Positions 42,747 through 52,758 of a stretch of DNA of 64,000 bases are shown piece after piece. This DNA comes from Paenimyroides baculatum (GTDB taxonomy: Bacteria; Bacteroidota; Bacteroidia; Flavobacteriales; Flavobacteriaceae). The number at the start of each line of letters is the position of its first letter. Within the stretch, counting starts at the first letter, position 1. The translations under genes and the position numbers were made by a program. Location of the stretch: contig NZ_VWSG01000013.1 in NCBI RefSeq assembly GCF_008629655.1, forward strand, positions 17,178-81,177, read 5' to 3'. A model generated the notes under the pieces. It made no database searches. It saw nothing but the letters and a program-made list of their open reading frames with translations, and was not told the origin of the DNA.

Positions 42747-45029
42747 ATGAAAATCACCAAACCTGTAAAAATCATAGGCATTATTGCCTTGTCTGTACTA
42801 TTGTTGGCAGTTATTGTAAATGTTGCAATAAATTTGATCATTAAAAATCAGCTTCCTAAAATTATCGAAGACAAAAACGATACCGCCTATAATCTGGTGT
42901 ATGACGATATGAATTTCTCAATTTTCAGCAACAGTTTGTCTATAGAAAATGTGGAATTAACACCCAAGAAGAATGCTGATATTAAAAAAGACATCGATTT
43001 TTTTGGAAAAGTAGAACGTATCAGTGTAACAGGAGTAAATTTCTACGAACTTATCAAGAATAAAAATCTAAAAGCCTATACTATTTCTGTTATTGGTCCG
43101 GATATTACCGTTTTAAAACCTGCGGTGCGCGACACGCTTAAAAGTGAATCAAAGTTATCATCTATTATCGATATTGATAAAATAAGTATTCAAAAAGCGC
43201 ATTTAAGAATGATGACTTCTGGCAACGACACACTTTTACACGAAGTTTTTAATTTTAATTCAGAAATCGATGGAATTCACATGGGCGAGTACACTGCCAA
43301 AAAAGATATTCCGTTTACATATACCGATTACAGTTTTAAAATTGATTCCATTTATAGTGTGGTAAACGATCTGCAAATAGTAAAATCTGCAAAAATAGAA
43401 ATAGACAAGGACAACATTTCTGTGAACAATTTTAGAATGTTGCCCTATAAAACGTCTAAAGAATTTAAGCAGAATACTATCGAAACCAATACTCGAATTT
43501 TGGTCGATGTGCCAAAACTTACCTTAAAAAATACCGATTGGGGTTATAATAATGACGATTTGTATGTGAAGATCGGAACAATTTCTATAGATTCAATCAA
43601 TGTGCGAATTTTAGATCAAAAAAATCAGACAGTTGCTCAACAGGCAAAAAAAGATATTGAAAAAGTTGCACAGCCGTTGATTCCTTTTCAGTTGGATGTT
43701 GATGAAATCGATATAAAAAAATCATGGTTTAATTCGTTGGGAATATTAGATATAAGCAATGTAAACATCAAAATTAAAAAGATCTCCAACAAAGTAAAAC
43801 AGCATTTATTGATTGATGAATTTCAGTTGAATAATCCGCAGTTTGTACATATTCCAAAGAAAACACCTAAAAAAACAAGCGAACCTAGTAAATTGAACGA
43901 TCTTATTTTAATCAATAAAGTTTCGGTGAACAACGCCAATTACGTTTTAAAAGATAAAAACGCAAAGTATAAAAAACTAACGGTTAACAACTTTAATTTA
44001 ACCTTAAGTGATATTCGGGTCGACGATAAAACGGTTCTGGAAAACGTTCCGTTTGTGTATAAAAATCCTTTGCTTACAACAGGTAAAATTCATTTCGATA
44101 CCGGTAAAGATTACAACATTCATGCAGCGGGAATTGTTGTAAAACAGGCAAATGCATCCGTAAAAGATTTTAAAATGATTCCGAAAATAACCCGTAAACA
44201 GCATGCGTCAAAATTAAAGTACGGTCAGGATTATTACAATTTATCAACAGCATCTATTCAGTTCAACAACTTTAATTGGGGTTTTAACGCACAAGATGAA
44301 TTTTTTATTAAGTTTAAAGAAGTAGTTTTAAATAGTATGGATGCGCATATTTATCGCGATGCATCGATTCCCAACAACCCAAAAGAAAATCATTTGTACA
44401 GTTACAGGTTGCGAAATGTTGATTTTCCTTTCGAAGTTCAAAGCCTAAAAATCAAAAATTCTAAACTAATTTACGAAGAAGATTCTGCTACAAGTACCAA
44501 TCCGGGCAAGCTTACTTTTGCGAATTTCAATTTAACGGCATCGAATATTTATAGCGGATACAAGCGTTCAAGCGGACCAAAAACACAGATTGTTGTCAAT
44601 ACAAAATTTATGCAGCAGGGCGATTTGGTAGCAAGCTGGCAGTTTGACATTATGGATCGATCTGATAAATTCAACATCAACGGCGATTTAAAGAACTTTC
44701 CGGCTCCGGCAATGAATCCGTTTTTAAAACCTTATATGAAAGTTCAGGCAAACGGCAAGATCGATCACATGGCGTTTAATTTCAACGGAAACAACGATCA
44801 GGCGAACGGAAACTATGCTATGGATTTCAAAAATTTAAAAATGACGCTTTTTAACAAGGAAAATAAAGAACGTAAAGTGTTAACTGCTGCTGCTAATTTG
44901 GTTGTAAGATCTGATACCGATGGATTTAAAAAGACGGAGATTAAACCGGTTGATCGTAAAAAAGAAAAATCGTTTTTTAATTTTTTATGGTTGTGCATAA
45001 TGCAGGGCTTAAAACAAACGGTAATTTAA
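42747..45029 (+). CDS. AsmA/DUF748-like envelope protein
   Basis: The protein has 760 residues. One N-terminal membrane helix (KIIGIIALSVLLLAVIVNVAINLII) anchors a long periplasmic part built of repeated beta strands with DUF748/AsmA-like phrases (LSIENVELTP, VNNANYVLKDKNAKYKKLTVNNFNLTL, FANFNLTASNI). The C-terminal KSFFNFLWLCIMQGLKQTVI is a conserved ending. AsmA-like proteins form lipid-transfer bridges between membranes. The gene is 52 bases after the ABC exporter and may be read with it. A TACATTT...AAATGTA inverted repeat lies in the gap. Confidence 0.75.
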   Translation: MKITKPVKIIGIIALSVLLLAVIVNVAINLIIKNQLPKIIEDKNDTAYNLVYDDMNFSIFSNSLSIENVELTPKKNADIKKDIDFFGKVERISVTGVNFYELIKNKNLKAYTISVIGPDITVLKPAVRDTLKSESKLSSIIDIDKISIQKAHLRMMTSGNDTLLHEVFNFNSEIDGIHMGEYTAKKDIPFTYTDYSFKIDSIYSVVNDLQIVKSAKIEIDKDNISVNNFRMLPYKTSKEFKQNTIETNTRILVDVPKLTLKNTDWGYNNDDLYVKIGTISIDSINVRILDQKNQTVAQQAKKDIEKVAQPLIPFQLDVDEIDIKKSWFNSLGILDISNVNIKIKKISNKVKQHLLIDEFQLNNPQFVHIPKKTPKKTSEPSKLNDLILINKVSVNNANYVLKDKNAKYKKLTVNNFNLTLSDIRVDDKTVLENVPFVYKNPLLTTGKIHFDTGKDYNIHAAGIVVKQANASVKDFKMIPKITRKQHASKLKYGQDYYNLSTASIQFNNFNWGFNAQDEFFIKFKEVVLNSMDAHIYRDASIPNNPKENHLYSYRLRNVDFPFEVQSLKIKNSKLIYEEDSATSTNPGKLTFANFNLTASNIYSGYKRSSGPKTQIVVNTKFMQQGDLVASWQFDIMDRSDKFNINGDLKNFPAPAMNPFLKPYMKVQANGKIDHMAFNFNGNNDQANGNYAMDFKNLKMTLFNKENKERKVLTAAANLVVRSDTDGFKKTEIKPVDRKKEKSFFNFLWLCIMQGLKQTVI

Positions 45030-45038
45030 AAATGTAAT

Positions 45039-45046
45039 TAACTTTG
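45039..45046 (+). promoter_or_regulatory. -7 promoter element of the SDR gene
   Basis: TAACTTTG matches TAnnTTTG and is 17 bases before the start at 45064. Confidence 0.45.
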
Positions 45047-45063
45047 CCAAAAGATTTCGATTA

Positions 45064-45810
45064 ATGAAAACAATACTTATTACGGGTGCAAGTTCAGGAA
45101 TTGGCTATGCAACTGCGAAAATTTTGGCTGAAGGAAACCGATTGATTCTTTGTGGAAGAAGGTTGGAACGATTACAACAACTGGAAGCCGAACTTACCAA
45201 TACACCAACCTTATTATTACAGTTTGATGTTGCAAAGAAAGAAGAAGTTTTTACTGCTTTTAATTCGATCCCTGCTGAATGGCAAAATATAGATGTATTG
45301 ATTAATAATGCAGGTAATGCGCATGGTTTGGCTAGTTTTCAGGATGCCGATTTAGATGATTTGGATGCAATGATCAACATCAACGTAAAAGGATTAATCT
45401 ATGTAACCAAAGCATGTTTGCCTTTTATTAAAAATTCTCATAATGCACATATCGTAAATATTTCATCGATTGCCGGTAAACAGGCTTATGCAAACGGAGC
45501 AACGTATTGTGCATCAAAATGGGCGGTAGAAGCACTTACAAAAGGCATGCGTTTAGATTTTCTTCCGTTGGGAATTAAAGTTACAGGTATAGCACCCGGC
45601 GCCGTTGAAACAGAATTTTCTTTGGTTCGATTTAAAGGAAATGAAGATATAGCAAGTAAAGTTTATCAAGGTTATAAACCTTTAAAAGCCGAAGATATTG
45701 CCGCGAATATTGCTTTTGCAGTAAATCAACCAAAACATGTGCAAGTAGCCGATATTACAATTCTGCCGCAAGCACAAGCTGACGCTACTACGATTTTGCG
45801 TACTTTATAA
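45064..45810 (+). CDS. short-chain dehydrogenase/reductase (YdfG-like)
   Basis: The protein has 248 residues. The NAD(P)-binding motif is TGASSGIG (7-14). The catalytic residues are in NNAGNAHG, the Ser of NISSIAGKQ and the YCASK motif (YxxxK). The LINNAGNAHGLA and PGAVETEFSLVRFKG patterns are those of the YdfG group, which reduces serine-like and 3-hydroxy acids with NADP. Substrate assignment is only by resemblance. It sits alone ahead of purM. Confidence 0.9.
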   Translation: MKTILITGASSGIGYATAKILAEGNRLILCGRRLERLQQLEAELTNTPTLLLQFDVAKKEEVFTAFNSIPAEWQNIDVLINNAGNAHGLASFQDADLDDLDAMININVKGLIYVTKACLPFIKNSHNAHIVNISSIAGKQAYANGATYCASKWAVEALTKGMRLDFLPLGIKVTGIAPGAVETEFSLVRFKGNEDIASKVYQGYKPLKAEDIAANIAFAVNQPKHVQVADITILPQAQADATTILRTL

Positions 45811-45848
45811 CAATTTATATAATCATTATATATTTGTTATACATTCCA

Positions 45849-45879
45849 TTGCAAAACATTGTTTTTAAATGTAAATTTG
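45849..45879 (+). promoter_or_regulatory. promoter of purM-ruvX
   Basis: TTG (45849-45851), 20 bases, TAAATTTG (45872-45879), 20 bases before the purM start. Confidence 0.6.
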
Positions 45880-45898
45880 CACAACAACACACAAAAAT

Positions 45899-47080
45899 AT
45901 GAGTTCAGATAATAGTACAAATCGTTATGCGCAACGTGGGGTATCTGCCCAAAAAGAAGATGTGCATAATGCTATTAAAAATATTGATAAAGGATTGTTT
46001 CCTAAAGCTTTCTGCAAAATTGTTCCCGATTATTTAACAAATGACGAAGATTATTGCTTGATTATGCACGCCGATGGAGCAGGAACAAAATCGTCTTTGG
46101 CGTATCTTTATTGGAAAGAAACCGGCGATTTATCTGTATGGAAAGGTATCGCACAAGATGCTTTGATTATGAATATCGATGATTTGTTGTGTGTTGGTGC
46201 TACAGATAACATCATGTTGTCGTCTACAATCGGCAGAAACAAAAATCTGGTTCCGGGCGAAGTTATTTCTGCAATTATCAACGGAACAGAGGAATTGATT
46301 GATGAATTGAAAAAATTCGGAGTTACGATTCATTCTACAGGTGGTGAAACGGCTGATGTTGGTGATGTTGTTCGAACAATTATTGTAGATTCTACGGTTA
46401 CGGCTCGAATGAAACGTAGCGATGTTATTGACAATGCCAATATTAAACCGGGCGATGTTATTGTAGGTTTGGAATCTTTCGGACAGGCAACTTACGAGAA
46501 AGAATACAATGGCGGTATGGGAAGCAACGGTTTAACATCTGCTCGTCACGATGTTTTTGCCCATTATTTGGCAGAAAATTACCCAGAAAGTTTTGATCCG
46601 TCGGTACCAAAAGATTTGATCTATTCTGGTGCTAAAAAATTGACCGATGAAGTGGAAGAATCGCCAATAAACGCTGGTAAATTAGTGCTTTCTGCAACCA
46701 GAACCTACGCACCAATTATAAAAGAAATATTAGCAAAATTTAGTGCAGATGATGTTCACGGAATGGTTCACTGTTCTGGTGGCGCGCAAACAAAAATTTT
46801 GCATTTTGTAGATAATGTTCACGTAATTAAAGACAATTTGTTCGATGTTCCGCCGTTATTTAAGTTGATACAAGAGCAATCGCAAACCGGTTGGAAAGAA
46901 ATGTATCAGGTTTTCAACTGCGGTCATAGAATGGAATTGTACGTTAACCCTGAAATTGCAGAAGAAATTATTGCCATTTCTAAATCGTTTAACGTAAACG
47001 CACAAATTGTTGGAAGAGTTGAAGCATCCGATTCTAAAAAGTTAACCATACAATCTAATTACGGAACGTTTGAATACTAA
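45899..47080 (+). CDS. purM: phosphoribosylformylglycinamidine cyclo-ligase
   Basis: The protein has 393 residues. It shows PurM features: RYAQRGVSAQKEDVHNAIK, HADGAGTKSSLAYLYW, AQDALIMNIDDLLCVGA, STGGETADVGDVVRT and the C-terminal MHCSGGAQTKILHF. It performs the AIR synthase step of purine biosynthesis with ATP. It is longer than the E. coli enzyme, as is usual in Bacteroidota. The gene's end overlaps the ruvX frame by 11 bases. Confidence 0.9.
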   Translation: MSSDNSTNRYAQRGVSAQKEDVHNAIKNIDKGLFPKAFCKIVPDYLTNDEDYCLIMHADGAGTKSSLAYLYWKETGDLSVWKGIAQDALIMNIDDLLCVGATDNIMLSSTIGRNKNLVPGEVISAIINGTEELIDELKKFGVTIHSTGGETADVGDVVRTIIVDSTVTARMKRSDVIDNANIKPGDVIVGLESFGQATYEKEYNGGMGSNGLTSARHDVFAHYLAENYPESFDPSVPKDLIYSGAKKLTDEVEESPINAGKLVLSATRTYAPIIKEILAKFSADDVHGMVHCSGGAQTKILHFVDNVHVIKDNLFDVPPLFKLIQEQSQTGWKEMYQVFNCGHRMELYVNPEIAEEIIAISKSFNVNAQIVGRVEASDSKKLTIQSNYGTFEY

Positions 47081-47498
47081 TAATTTCAAGCTAATGGCAA
47101 TTGATTACGGTGGAAAACGTACCGGAATTGCCGTGACCGACGAAATGCAGATTATCGCATCGGGATTGACAACTGTTGAAACAAAGAATATTTTTACTTT
47201 TTTGGAAAATTATTTTAAGACAGACAAAGTTTCAAAAATAGTAGTTGGCGAACCTAAACGCATGAACAATGAAGCATCAAGTATTGGAGCTGAAATTAAT
47301 AAGTTCGTAGATAAATTAGCAAAACTGTATCCGCAGATAGAAATTATAAGGATAGATGAACGTTTTACATCGAAAATCGCTTTTCAAACAATGATCGATA
47401 GCGGTTTAAAGAAAAAACAACGTCAGAACAAAGCGCTTGTAGATGAAATTGCAGCAACTATTTTACTGCAGGATTATATGAGCAGTAACAGATTTTAA
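47070..47498 (+). CDS. ruvX: Holliday-junction resolvase-like protein RuvX/YqgF
   Basis: The protein has 142 residues if it begins at TTG 47070, 134 if at ATG 47094. I prefer the TTG start because the first beta strand of the RNase H fold (KLMAIDYGGKRTGIAVTD) needs residues before the ATG. Features: acidic site Asp in AIDYGGKR, VVGEPKRMNNEASS, and IDERFTSKIA. It overlaps purM by 11 bases, so it is coupled to it. YqgF acts in 16S rRNA maturation and perhaps recombination. Confidence 0.88.
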   Translation: MNTNNFKLMAIDYGGKRTGIAVTDEMQIIASGLTTVETKNIFTFLENYFKTDKVSKIVVGEPKRMNNEASSIGAEINKFVDKLAKLYPQIEIIRIDERFTSKIAFQTMIDSGLKKKQRQNKALVDEIAATILLQDYMSSNRF

Positions 47499-47535
47499 AA
47501 GATAACGGAAGTTTAAAATAATAGGTCATTTTAAA

Positions 47536-49026
47536 ATGTCAGCAAACAAAAATACAGAAAGCGATGTAGTATTAATTGGTGCAGGAATTATGAGTGCTAC
47601 ACTTGGATTATTGCTAAAAGAACTAAATCCTGGTGCAACAATTGAAATTTTTGAACGCTTGGATAGTGCTGCGCAAGAAAGTTCCGATGCCATGAACAAT
47701 GCCGGAACGGGTCATGCAGCTTTCTGTGAATTAAATTATACGCCCGAAAAAAACGGAGTGATCGATACCAGCAAAGCATTGGATATTTGCGAACAGTTTG
47801 AAGAATCGCGCCAGTTTTGGTCGTATTTGGTGAATAAAAACATCATTCAGTCTCCAAAATCGTTTGTAAATACCGTACCTCATATGAGTTTTGTTTGGGG
47901 CGATGCAAATGTAAATTTCCTAAAAAACAGACACGAAGCTTTAAAAAAAGAACCTCTTTTTGAAGCGATGGAATACAGCGAAGATACTGAAACCATTAAA
48001 AATTGGGCTCCGCTAATAATGGAAAACCGTAAAGCTGATCAAAAAGTGGCGGCAACCTACATGAATTTGGGAACCGATGTTAATTTTGGCGAATTAACAA
48101 AGCGAATGATCAAGCATCAGCTGAAACAAGACGGAGTAAAAGTTACTTTTAATACCGAAGTTTACGATTTAAAAAGAACGCAAGACGGAAAGTGGAAGGT
48201 TTCTGTAAAAGATATTAAAACAGGCGAACAACGTACCGTAATTTCAAAATTTGTATTTATTGGTGCAGGTGGCGCATCTATTTTACTATTGAAAAAATCA
48301 GGAATTCCAGAAGGAAAACATTACGGTGGATTCCCGGTTTCTGGTCAATGGTTGGTTTGTGAAGATGAACAACTGGCAGAACAACATTTTGCAAAAGTTT
48401 ACGGATTGGCATCAGTTGGCGCACCGCCAATGTCGGTTCCGCATTTAGATACCCGTTTTGTAAACGGCAAAAAATCATTATTGTTTGGTCCGTACGCTGG
48501 CTTTTCAACCAAATTCTTAAAAACCGGATCGTATTGGGATTTGTTCAGTTCTATTTCAACAGGAAATATCGGAACAATGGTTGGTGCAGGTTTGGATAAT
48601 ATGGGTCTGACAAAATATTTGATTTCTGAAGTATTGGCATCGCCAGATAAAAAATTAGCTTCATTAAAAGAATATTTCCCTGATGCTAAACAAGAAAATT
48701 GGCGATTAGAAATTGCTGGTCAGCGTGTACAAACCATGAAACGTAACAGTGAAGGGAAAGCAGAATTGGCTTTTGGAACCGAAGTTGTGAATGCTGCCGA
48801 TGGTAGCTTGGCGGTTTTATTAGGCGCATCTCCAGGTGCATCAACAACAGTTACCATTATGTTGAAGCTGATTGAAAAATGTTTCCCTAATGAGTTTAAA
48901 TCACCAGAATGGCAGGCAAAATTCAAAGAAATGATTCCTTCATTTGGATTAAAATTAAACGATCACCCGGAGTTATTAAAAGAATTAAGAGCAGAAACTT
49001 CTAAAACTTTAGAATTAAAATATTAA
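47536..49026 (+). CDS. mqo: malate:quinone oxidoreductase
   Basis: The protein has 496 residues. It has an FAD motif VLIGAGIMSATLGLLLKEL (12-30), then ERLDSAAQESSDAMNNAGTGHAAFCELNYTP, typical of Mqo, and a conserved LFGPYAGFSTKFL and LGASPGASTTVTIMLKLIEK. It is a membrane-associated enzyme that oxidises malate to oxaloacetate and passes electrons to quinone. It follows ruvX by 37 bases without a clear promoter between, so it may be co-transcribed. Its terminator is the hairpin at 49131. Confidence 0.95.
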   Translation: MSANKNTESDVVLIGAGIMSATLGLLLKELNPGATIEIFERLDSAAQESSDAMNNAGTGHAAFCELNYTPEKNGVIDTSKALDICEQFEESRQFWSYLVNKNIIQSPKSFVNTVPHMSFVWGDANVNFLKNRHEALKKEPLFEAMEYSEDTETIKNWAPLIMENRKADQKVAATYMNLGTDVNFGELTKRMIKHQLKQDGVKVTFNTEVYDLKRTQDGKWKVSVKDIKTGEQRTVISKFVFIGAGGASILLLKKSGIPEGKHYGGFPVSGQWLVCEDEQLAEQHFAKVYGLASVGAPPMSVPHLDTRFVNGKKSLLFGPYAGFSTKFLKTGSYWDLFSSISTGNIGTMVGAGLDNMGLTKYLISEVLASPDKKLASLKEYFPDAKQENWRLEIAGQRVQTMKRNSEGKAELAFGTEVVNAADGSLAVLLGASPGASTTVTIMLKLIEKCFPNEFKSPEWQAKFKEMIPSFGLKLNDHPELLKELRAETSKTLELKY

Positions 49027-49130
49027 TAGATTAGGCAAAATTTAAACTATTAAAATTTACACATTGTTTGTCATTCCGTAGGAATCTAATAGAGAAATTC
49101 AGTATAAAAAACTATATGTGAATCAATAAT

Positions 49131-49168
49131 AAAAACAACGACCGATTAATTATCGGTCGTTGTTTTTT
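49131..49168. terminator. bidirectional terminator between mqo and the THUMP-like gene
   Basis: AAAACAACGACCGAT pairs with ATCGGTCGTTGTTTT, with T runs on both strands. It overlaps the end of the reverse-strand gene. A short repeat-like stretch (GTCATTCCGTAGGAATCT) lies at about 49070-49087. Confidence 0.88.
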
Positions 49169-50324
49169 TACAAAGCACTACAATTTTATCGTTGTTTAAA
49201 TCGGTTGTGAAAAAAGCGTACAAATCGCCACCGTCTTTGATTTTATGTTTTTTCCGGATTTCTTCTACTTTTAAAGGGAAATTCCGAGTAGTAATATTAC
49301 ACTTTGTATTTTCTAAAAACTTAATGTCTTTTTTATTGTAAGGAATAATTTGTTCAATTTTAAAACAGCGTCCCGCGAAATCGACCAATTCATTTGAAGT
49401 GTACAAATGCGAATGTTTATGTAACTTATTCACATTAAATTTCGTTGCAATATCATTATAAACACCAATTTTTAAGTAACTGCTGAATGATTCGTAAAGA
49501 TAATTTAACGGAAGCGACAACTGTGAATCTGCAGCATCATTTAAAGGAAATATATCTTGATGAATTATTCCATCGTTTGAAATATTGACTGCGATAAGCT
49601 CCGGTTGATTTATGAAATCTTTCTCTAAAACAATTAAAAGCTCTTTAACTTCATTGTGCAAACCAATAGCGTAAATTGCTTTAACGTTGTCTAATTCGTT
49701 TAAAATTGAAGAAATATCAAGTAATGGAGCAACTTTAATCAAAATGTGGTCTGATCTTTCAAACAGAAATTCCTGTAACTCAACAACATTGGGAGTACAA
49801 TCTTTTAGTAGAAATACTTTTGTTTTTTTATCATCTCTTCGAGCTGGATCTATATAAATCCAATCGAAATTTTCAGTTGATTGTTTAAGATAAGAAATAC
49901 TGTCGCCAGATACAGTTTCAATATTATCTGCATTCAAAACCTTAAAATTATGTTGAACAATTGCCGATAAATCTTCTTGAAATTCGCAATGGACAACTTT
50001 TTTAAAACGTTTTGCAAAGTAATAATCATCCACTCCAAAACCGCCGGTCAAGTCGATTAGTTTTTCACCAGAAATTAATTCTGCTTTAAACTTTGCCAAG
50101 GTTTCCGATGAAGTTTGTTCTATAGATAAGGTGCTCGGAAAAATAACATCTTCATTTGAAAACCAAGTCGGTAATTTCTTTTCGGCTTTCTGTTTTGCCT
50201 GAATCTGATTTAAAATCCATGACCATTCATAATTAGCGAAAGGATTTTTCTTTAAAGCTAAATTATTAATGTCTTGCTTTAAGTTATTGTTTATAAATTC
50301 TTTTAAATCAGATGGTAATGTCAT
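49146..50324 (-). CDS. class I SAM-dependent methyltransferase with THUMP-like domain
   Basis: The protein has 392 residues. The SAM motif is LIDLTGGFGVDDYYFAKRF (about 88-106), with CEF and the catalytic-type DPARRDDKK farther on. The C-terminal region (about 305-390) carries the THUMP-like domain seen in this family. Family members are thought to methylate RNA, but the target is unknown. It is the last gene of the tsaD operon, 11 bases after rsmE, and ends within a terminator. Confidence 0.82.
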   Translation of the reverse strand: MTLPSDLKEFINNNLKQDINNLALKKNPFANYEWSWILNQIQAKQKAEKKLPTWFSNEDVIFPSTLSIEQTSSETLAKFKAELISGEKLIDLTGGFGVDDYYFAKRFKKVVHCEFQEDLSAIVQHNFKVLNADNIETVSGDSISYLKQSTENFDWIYIDPARRDDKKTKVFLLKDCTPNVVELQEFLFERSDHILIKVAPLLDISSILNELDNVKAIYAIGLHNEVKELLIVLEKDFINQPELIAVNISNDGIIHQDIFPLNDAADSQLSLPLNYLYESFSSYLKIGVYNDIATKFNVNKLHKHSHLYTSNELVDFAGRCFKIEQIIPYNKKDIKFLENTKCNITTRNFPLKVEEIRKKHKIKDGGDLYAFFTTDLNNDKIVVLCKKTTTDN

Positions 50325-50335
50325 AAAAGTTTATA

Positions 50336-51040
50336 CTAATTATTCGCTAAAACAAACGTATGGCAACCAACAAGGGCAGCAGTTTCGGTACGTAAACGCG
50401 TGTTTCCTAAAGCAACGGGTAAATATCCATTTGCAAGTGCTTTATTGATTTCATTTGTAGAAAAATCGCCTTCAGGACCAATCAGTAACGTATAATTCTT
50501 TTGTATTTCAATTAGGTCTTTTAATTCCACTTTATCGGTTTCTTCACAATGTGCAATAAACTTTTGTCCGCTGATTTCTTTCGATAAAAAATCGGTCAGT
50601 TTTATTGGTTCATTTAAAATAGGAAGATACATCTGATTCGATTGTTTAATTGCACTGATTAAAATTTTATCAAAACGTTCGGTCTTGATAATCTTTCGTT
50701 CCGAATGATCACAGATAATCGGTGTAATTTCATCAACACCAATTTCGGCAGCTTTTTCTAAAAACCACTCGTAACGATCGTTCATTTTTGTTGGTGCAAC
50801 CACCATGTGAATACTGAAGTTTCGAGCTTCGGTAAATTGTGCTTCATTTATCTTTACAACACATTTCCTTTCTGATGCTAAAACTATTTCACAAATAAAT
50901 AAAAAACCTTTTCCGTTGGTAATGTGTAAAATAGAACCTTCTAATTTACGTAGAACTTTAACAATGTGTTTGCTTTCTTCTTTATCAAAAGTAAACTCAA
51001 TTGTATCATTGTCTATATCCGGAGCGTAAAATAACTGCAT
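50336..51040 (-). CDS. rsmE: 16S rRNA m3U1498 methyltransferase
   Basis: The protein has 234 residues from the ATG at 51040 (MQLFYAPDIDNDTIEF). An N-terminal PUA-like domain is followed by the SPOUT fold: VVAPTKMNDRYEWFLEKAAEIGVDEI, LLIGPEGDFSTNEI and the knot motif LGNTRLRTETAALV. It methylates N3 of U1498 in 16S rRNA. It follows the secreted orphan gene after 8 bases and is followed by the THUMP-like gene after 11. Confidence 0.94.
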   Translation of the reverse strand: MQLFYAPDIDNDTIEFTFDKEESKHIVKVLRKLEGSILHITNGKGFLFICEIVLASERKCVVKINEAQFTEARNFSIHMVVAPTKMNDRYEWFLEKAAEIGVDEITPIICDHSERKIIKTERFDKILISAIKQSNQMYLPILNEPIKLTDFLSKEISGQKFIAHCEETDKVELKDLIEIQKNYTLLIGPEGDFSTNEINKALANGYLPVALGNTRLRTETAALVGCHTFVLANN

Positions 51041-51048
51041 ATTAATTA

Positions 51049-51585
51049 TCAAATATTATTTTTAAAAGCTTTTAACTTTTCTCGTTGAATTCTTTTAAGT
51101 TGTCTTTTAGATTTATCTGTAAAAAGATGTCTTGACGTCACATATTCTTCACTTTTTATCCATAATAAGTATCTTTCTTTAAAATCAGATAAACCACTTT
51201 CATGTATGTAAGGCAAATAATATTCAATTATGTTAGAATTTCCTTTACAAAATTCACCAAGACAATTTTGAACTAAAGTGAGTTTGTAATAATTCATTCC
51301 ATCAATTCTATCTGCAATAATGATTGCAAGTTCACCAATAGTCAAATATCTTTCCAAACAGTCAGAATATACTTTAGTTTTGTTTGAGTCCAAGAAATAT
51401 TCTGATAATATATTTACAGATTTCCAATCATAACTTAATAAAACTTTACCCACGTTCGTGTTTACGATTTCTCGAGAGTCTTTAGTTAAAGATATTTCTT
51501 TCAGTAATGAATATACTTCAACATTAGTTTGTGAAAAACAATTTAATTTCAAAAACAAAAAAAGAATTACTAAAATGTTCTTCAT
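51049..51585 (-). CDS. secreted protein of unknown function inside the tsaD-rsmE operon
   Basis: The protein has 178 residues with a signal peptide (NILVILFLFLKLNCFSQ). The mature part is helical, with two Cys pairs in KVYSDCLERYL and VQNCLGEFC, and a very basic C-terminus (KSKRQLKRIQREKLKAFK). I recognise no domain. It lies between tsaD and rsmE, both housekeeping RNA modification genes, and shares their transcription. It probably works in the periplasm. Confidence 0.62.
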   Translation of the reverse strand: MKNILVILFLFLKLNCFSQTNVEVYSLLKEISLTKDSREIVNTNVGKVLLSYDWKSVNILSEYFLDSNKTKVYSDCLERYLTIGELAIIIADRIDGMNYYKLTLVQNCLGEFCKGNSNIIEYYLPYIHESGLSDFKERYLLWIKSEEYVTSRHLFTDKSKRQLKRIQREKLKAFKNNI

Positions 51586-51623
51586 AACTATACTATTAGG
51601 AAAGATTTAAATAAGATTAGCTT

Positions 51624-52643
51624 TTAAAATTCCAATCTTGCTTTAGAAACTACTTCATCATCACTAAAAATTCCTAAACGAAATTTATGGTAACCAACAA
51701 TACCAATCATTGCGGCATTATCGGTTGTGTATTCAAATTTGGGTATAAAGGTTTTCCAACCGTATTTGGTTTCGGTTTCTTTTAATGCTTTGCGAATGCC
51801 CGAATTTGCCGACACACCGCCGCCAATTGCAATCTGGGTAATTCCGGTTTGTTCAACGGCAAGCTTAATTTTATCCATTAAAATTTTAATGATAATGTTT
51901 TGAACAGAAGCACAAATATCATCGATATTCTCTTTAATAAAATCCGGATTTTTCTGTACTTCTTTCTGAATAAAATACAAAATCTGCGTTTTTAATCCCG
52001 AAAAACTAAAATTCAATCCGTCCACTTTCGGTTTGGTAAAGGCGTAGGCTTTTGGATTTCCGTTTTGAGCATGTTTGTCGATCAAAGGACCACCAGGATA
52101 AGGAAAACCTAAAATTTTTGCAGTTTTATCATAAGCTTCACCAACTGCATCATCAGTCGTTTCGCCTAAAATTTCCATATCAACAAACGAATTCACTTTC
52201 ACAATCTGTGTATGTCCGCCACTAATTGTCATCGCCAAAAACGGAAATGTCGGTTTATCGAATCCTTCTTCATCAATAAAATGAGCCAAAATATGTGCGT
52301 GCATGTGGTTTACGGCAATCAACGGAATATCCAACGCCATACTTAACGATTTCGCAAAAGAACCGCCAACCAGCAAAGATCCCATTAAACCCGGACCTTG
52401 TGTAAAAGTAATAGCACTTAAATCGGTTTTTTGTATGCCGGCTTTTTGCAAGGCAACTTCTACAACGGGCACAATATTTTGCTGGTGCGCGCGCGAAGCC
52501 AATTCGGGAATAACACCACCGTACAACTCGTGAATTTCCTGCTTTGCCACTACATTGCTCAATACTTTATCGTTGCATAATACGGCTGCACCGGTATCAT
52601 CGCACGAACTTTCAATAGCCAAAATGTACTTTAATTGTTCCAT
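51624..52643 (-). CDS. tsaD: tRNA N6-adenosine threonylcarbamoyltransferase
   Basis: The protein has 339 residues. It has the ASKHA-fold motifs AIESSCDDTGAAVL, the metal-binding HMHAHILAHF (two His), and a second set GGVSANSGIRKAL. It transfers the threonylcarbamoyl group to A37 of ANN-decoding tRNAs with TsaB and TsaE, which are not in this window. It heads a reverse-strand operon with the secreted orphan, rsmE and the THUMP-like gene. A divergent TamB gene lies 115 bases upstream. Confidence 0.96.
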   Translation of the reverse strand: MEQLKYILAIESSCDDTGAAVLCNDKVLSNVVAKQEIHELYGGVIPELASRAHQQNIVPVVEVALQKAGIQKTDLSAITFTQGPGLMGSLLVGGSFAKSLSMALDIPLIAVNHMHAHILAHFIDEEGFDKPTFPFLAMTISGGHTQIVKVNSFVDMEILGETTDDAVGEAYDKTAKILGFPYPGGPLIDKHAQNGNPKAYAFTKPKVDGLNFSFSGLKTQILYFIQKEVQKNPDFIKENIDDICASVQNIIIKILMDKIKLAVEQTGITQIAIGGGVSANSGIRKALKETETKYGWKTFIPKFEYTTDNAAMIGIVGYHKFRLGIFSDDEVVSKARLEF

Positions 52644-52710
52644 TGTAAAAAATCGGTATAATTTATGTGTATAAAGTCTACTAAATACCGTATTAACTTA
52701 CATAAATTAG

Positions 52711-52718
52711 TATTTTTG
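52711..52718 (+). promoter_or_regulatory. -7 promoter element of tamB-like gene
   Basis: TATTTTTG matches TAnnTTTG. The predicted start point (about 52725) lies after the in-frame stop TAG at 52708. Confidence 0.5.
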
Positions 52719-52758
52719 TTTCTTTAAATTAAAAAGCAAATTTAAAACAAATAAGGCT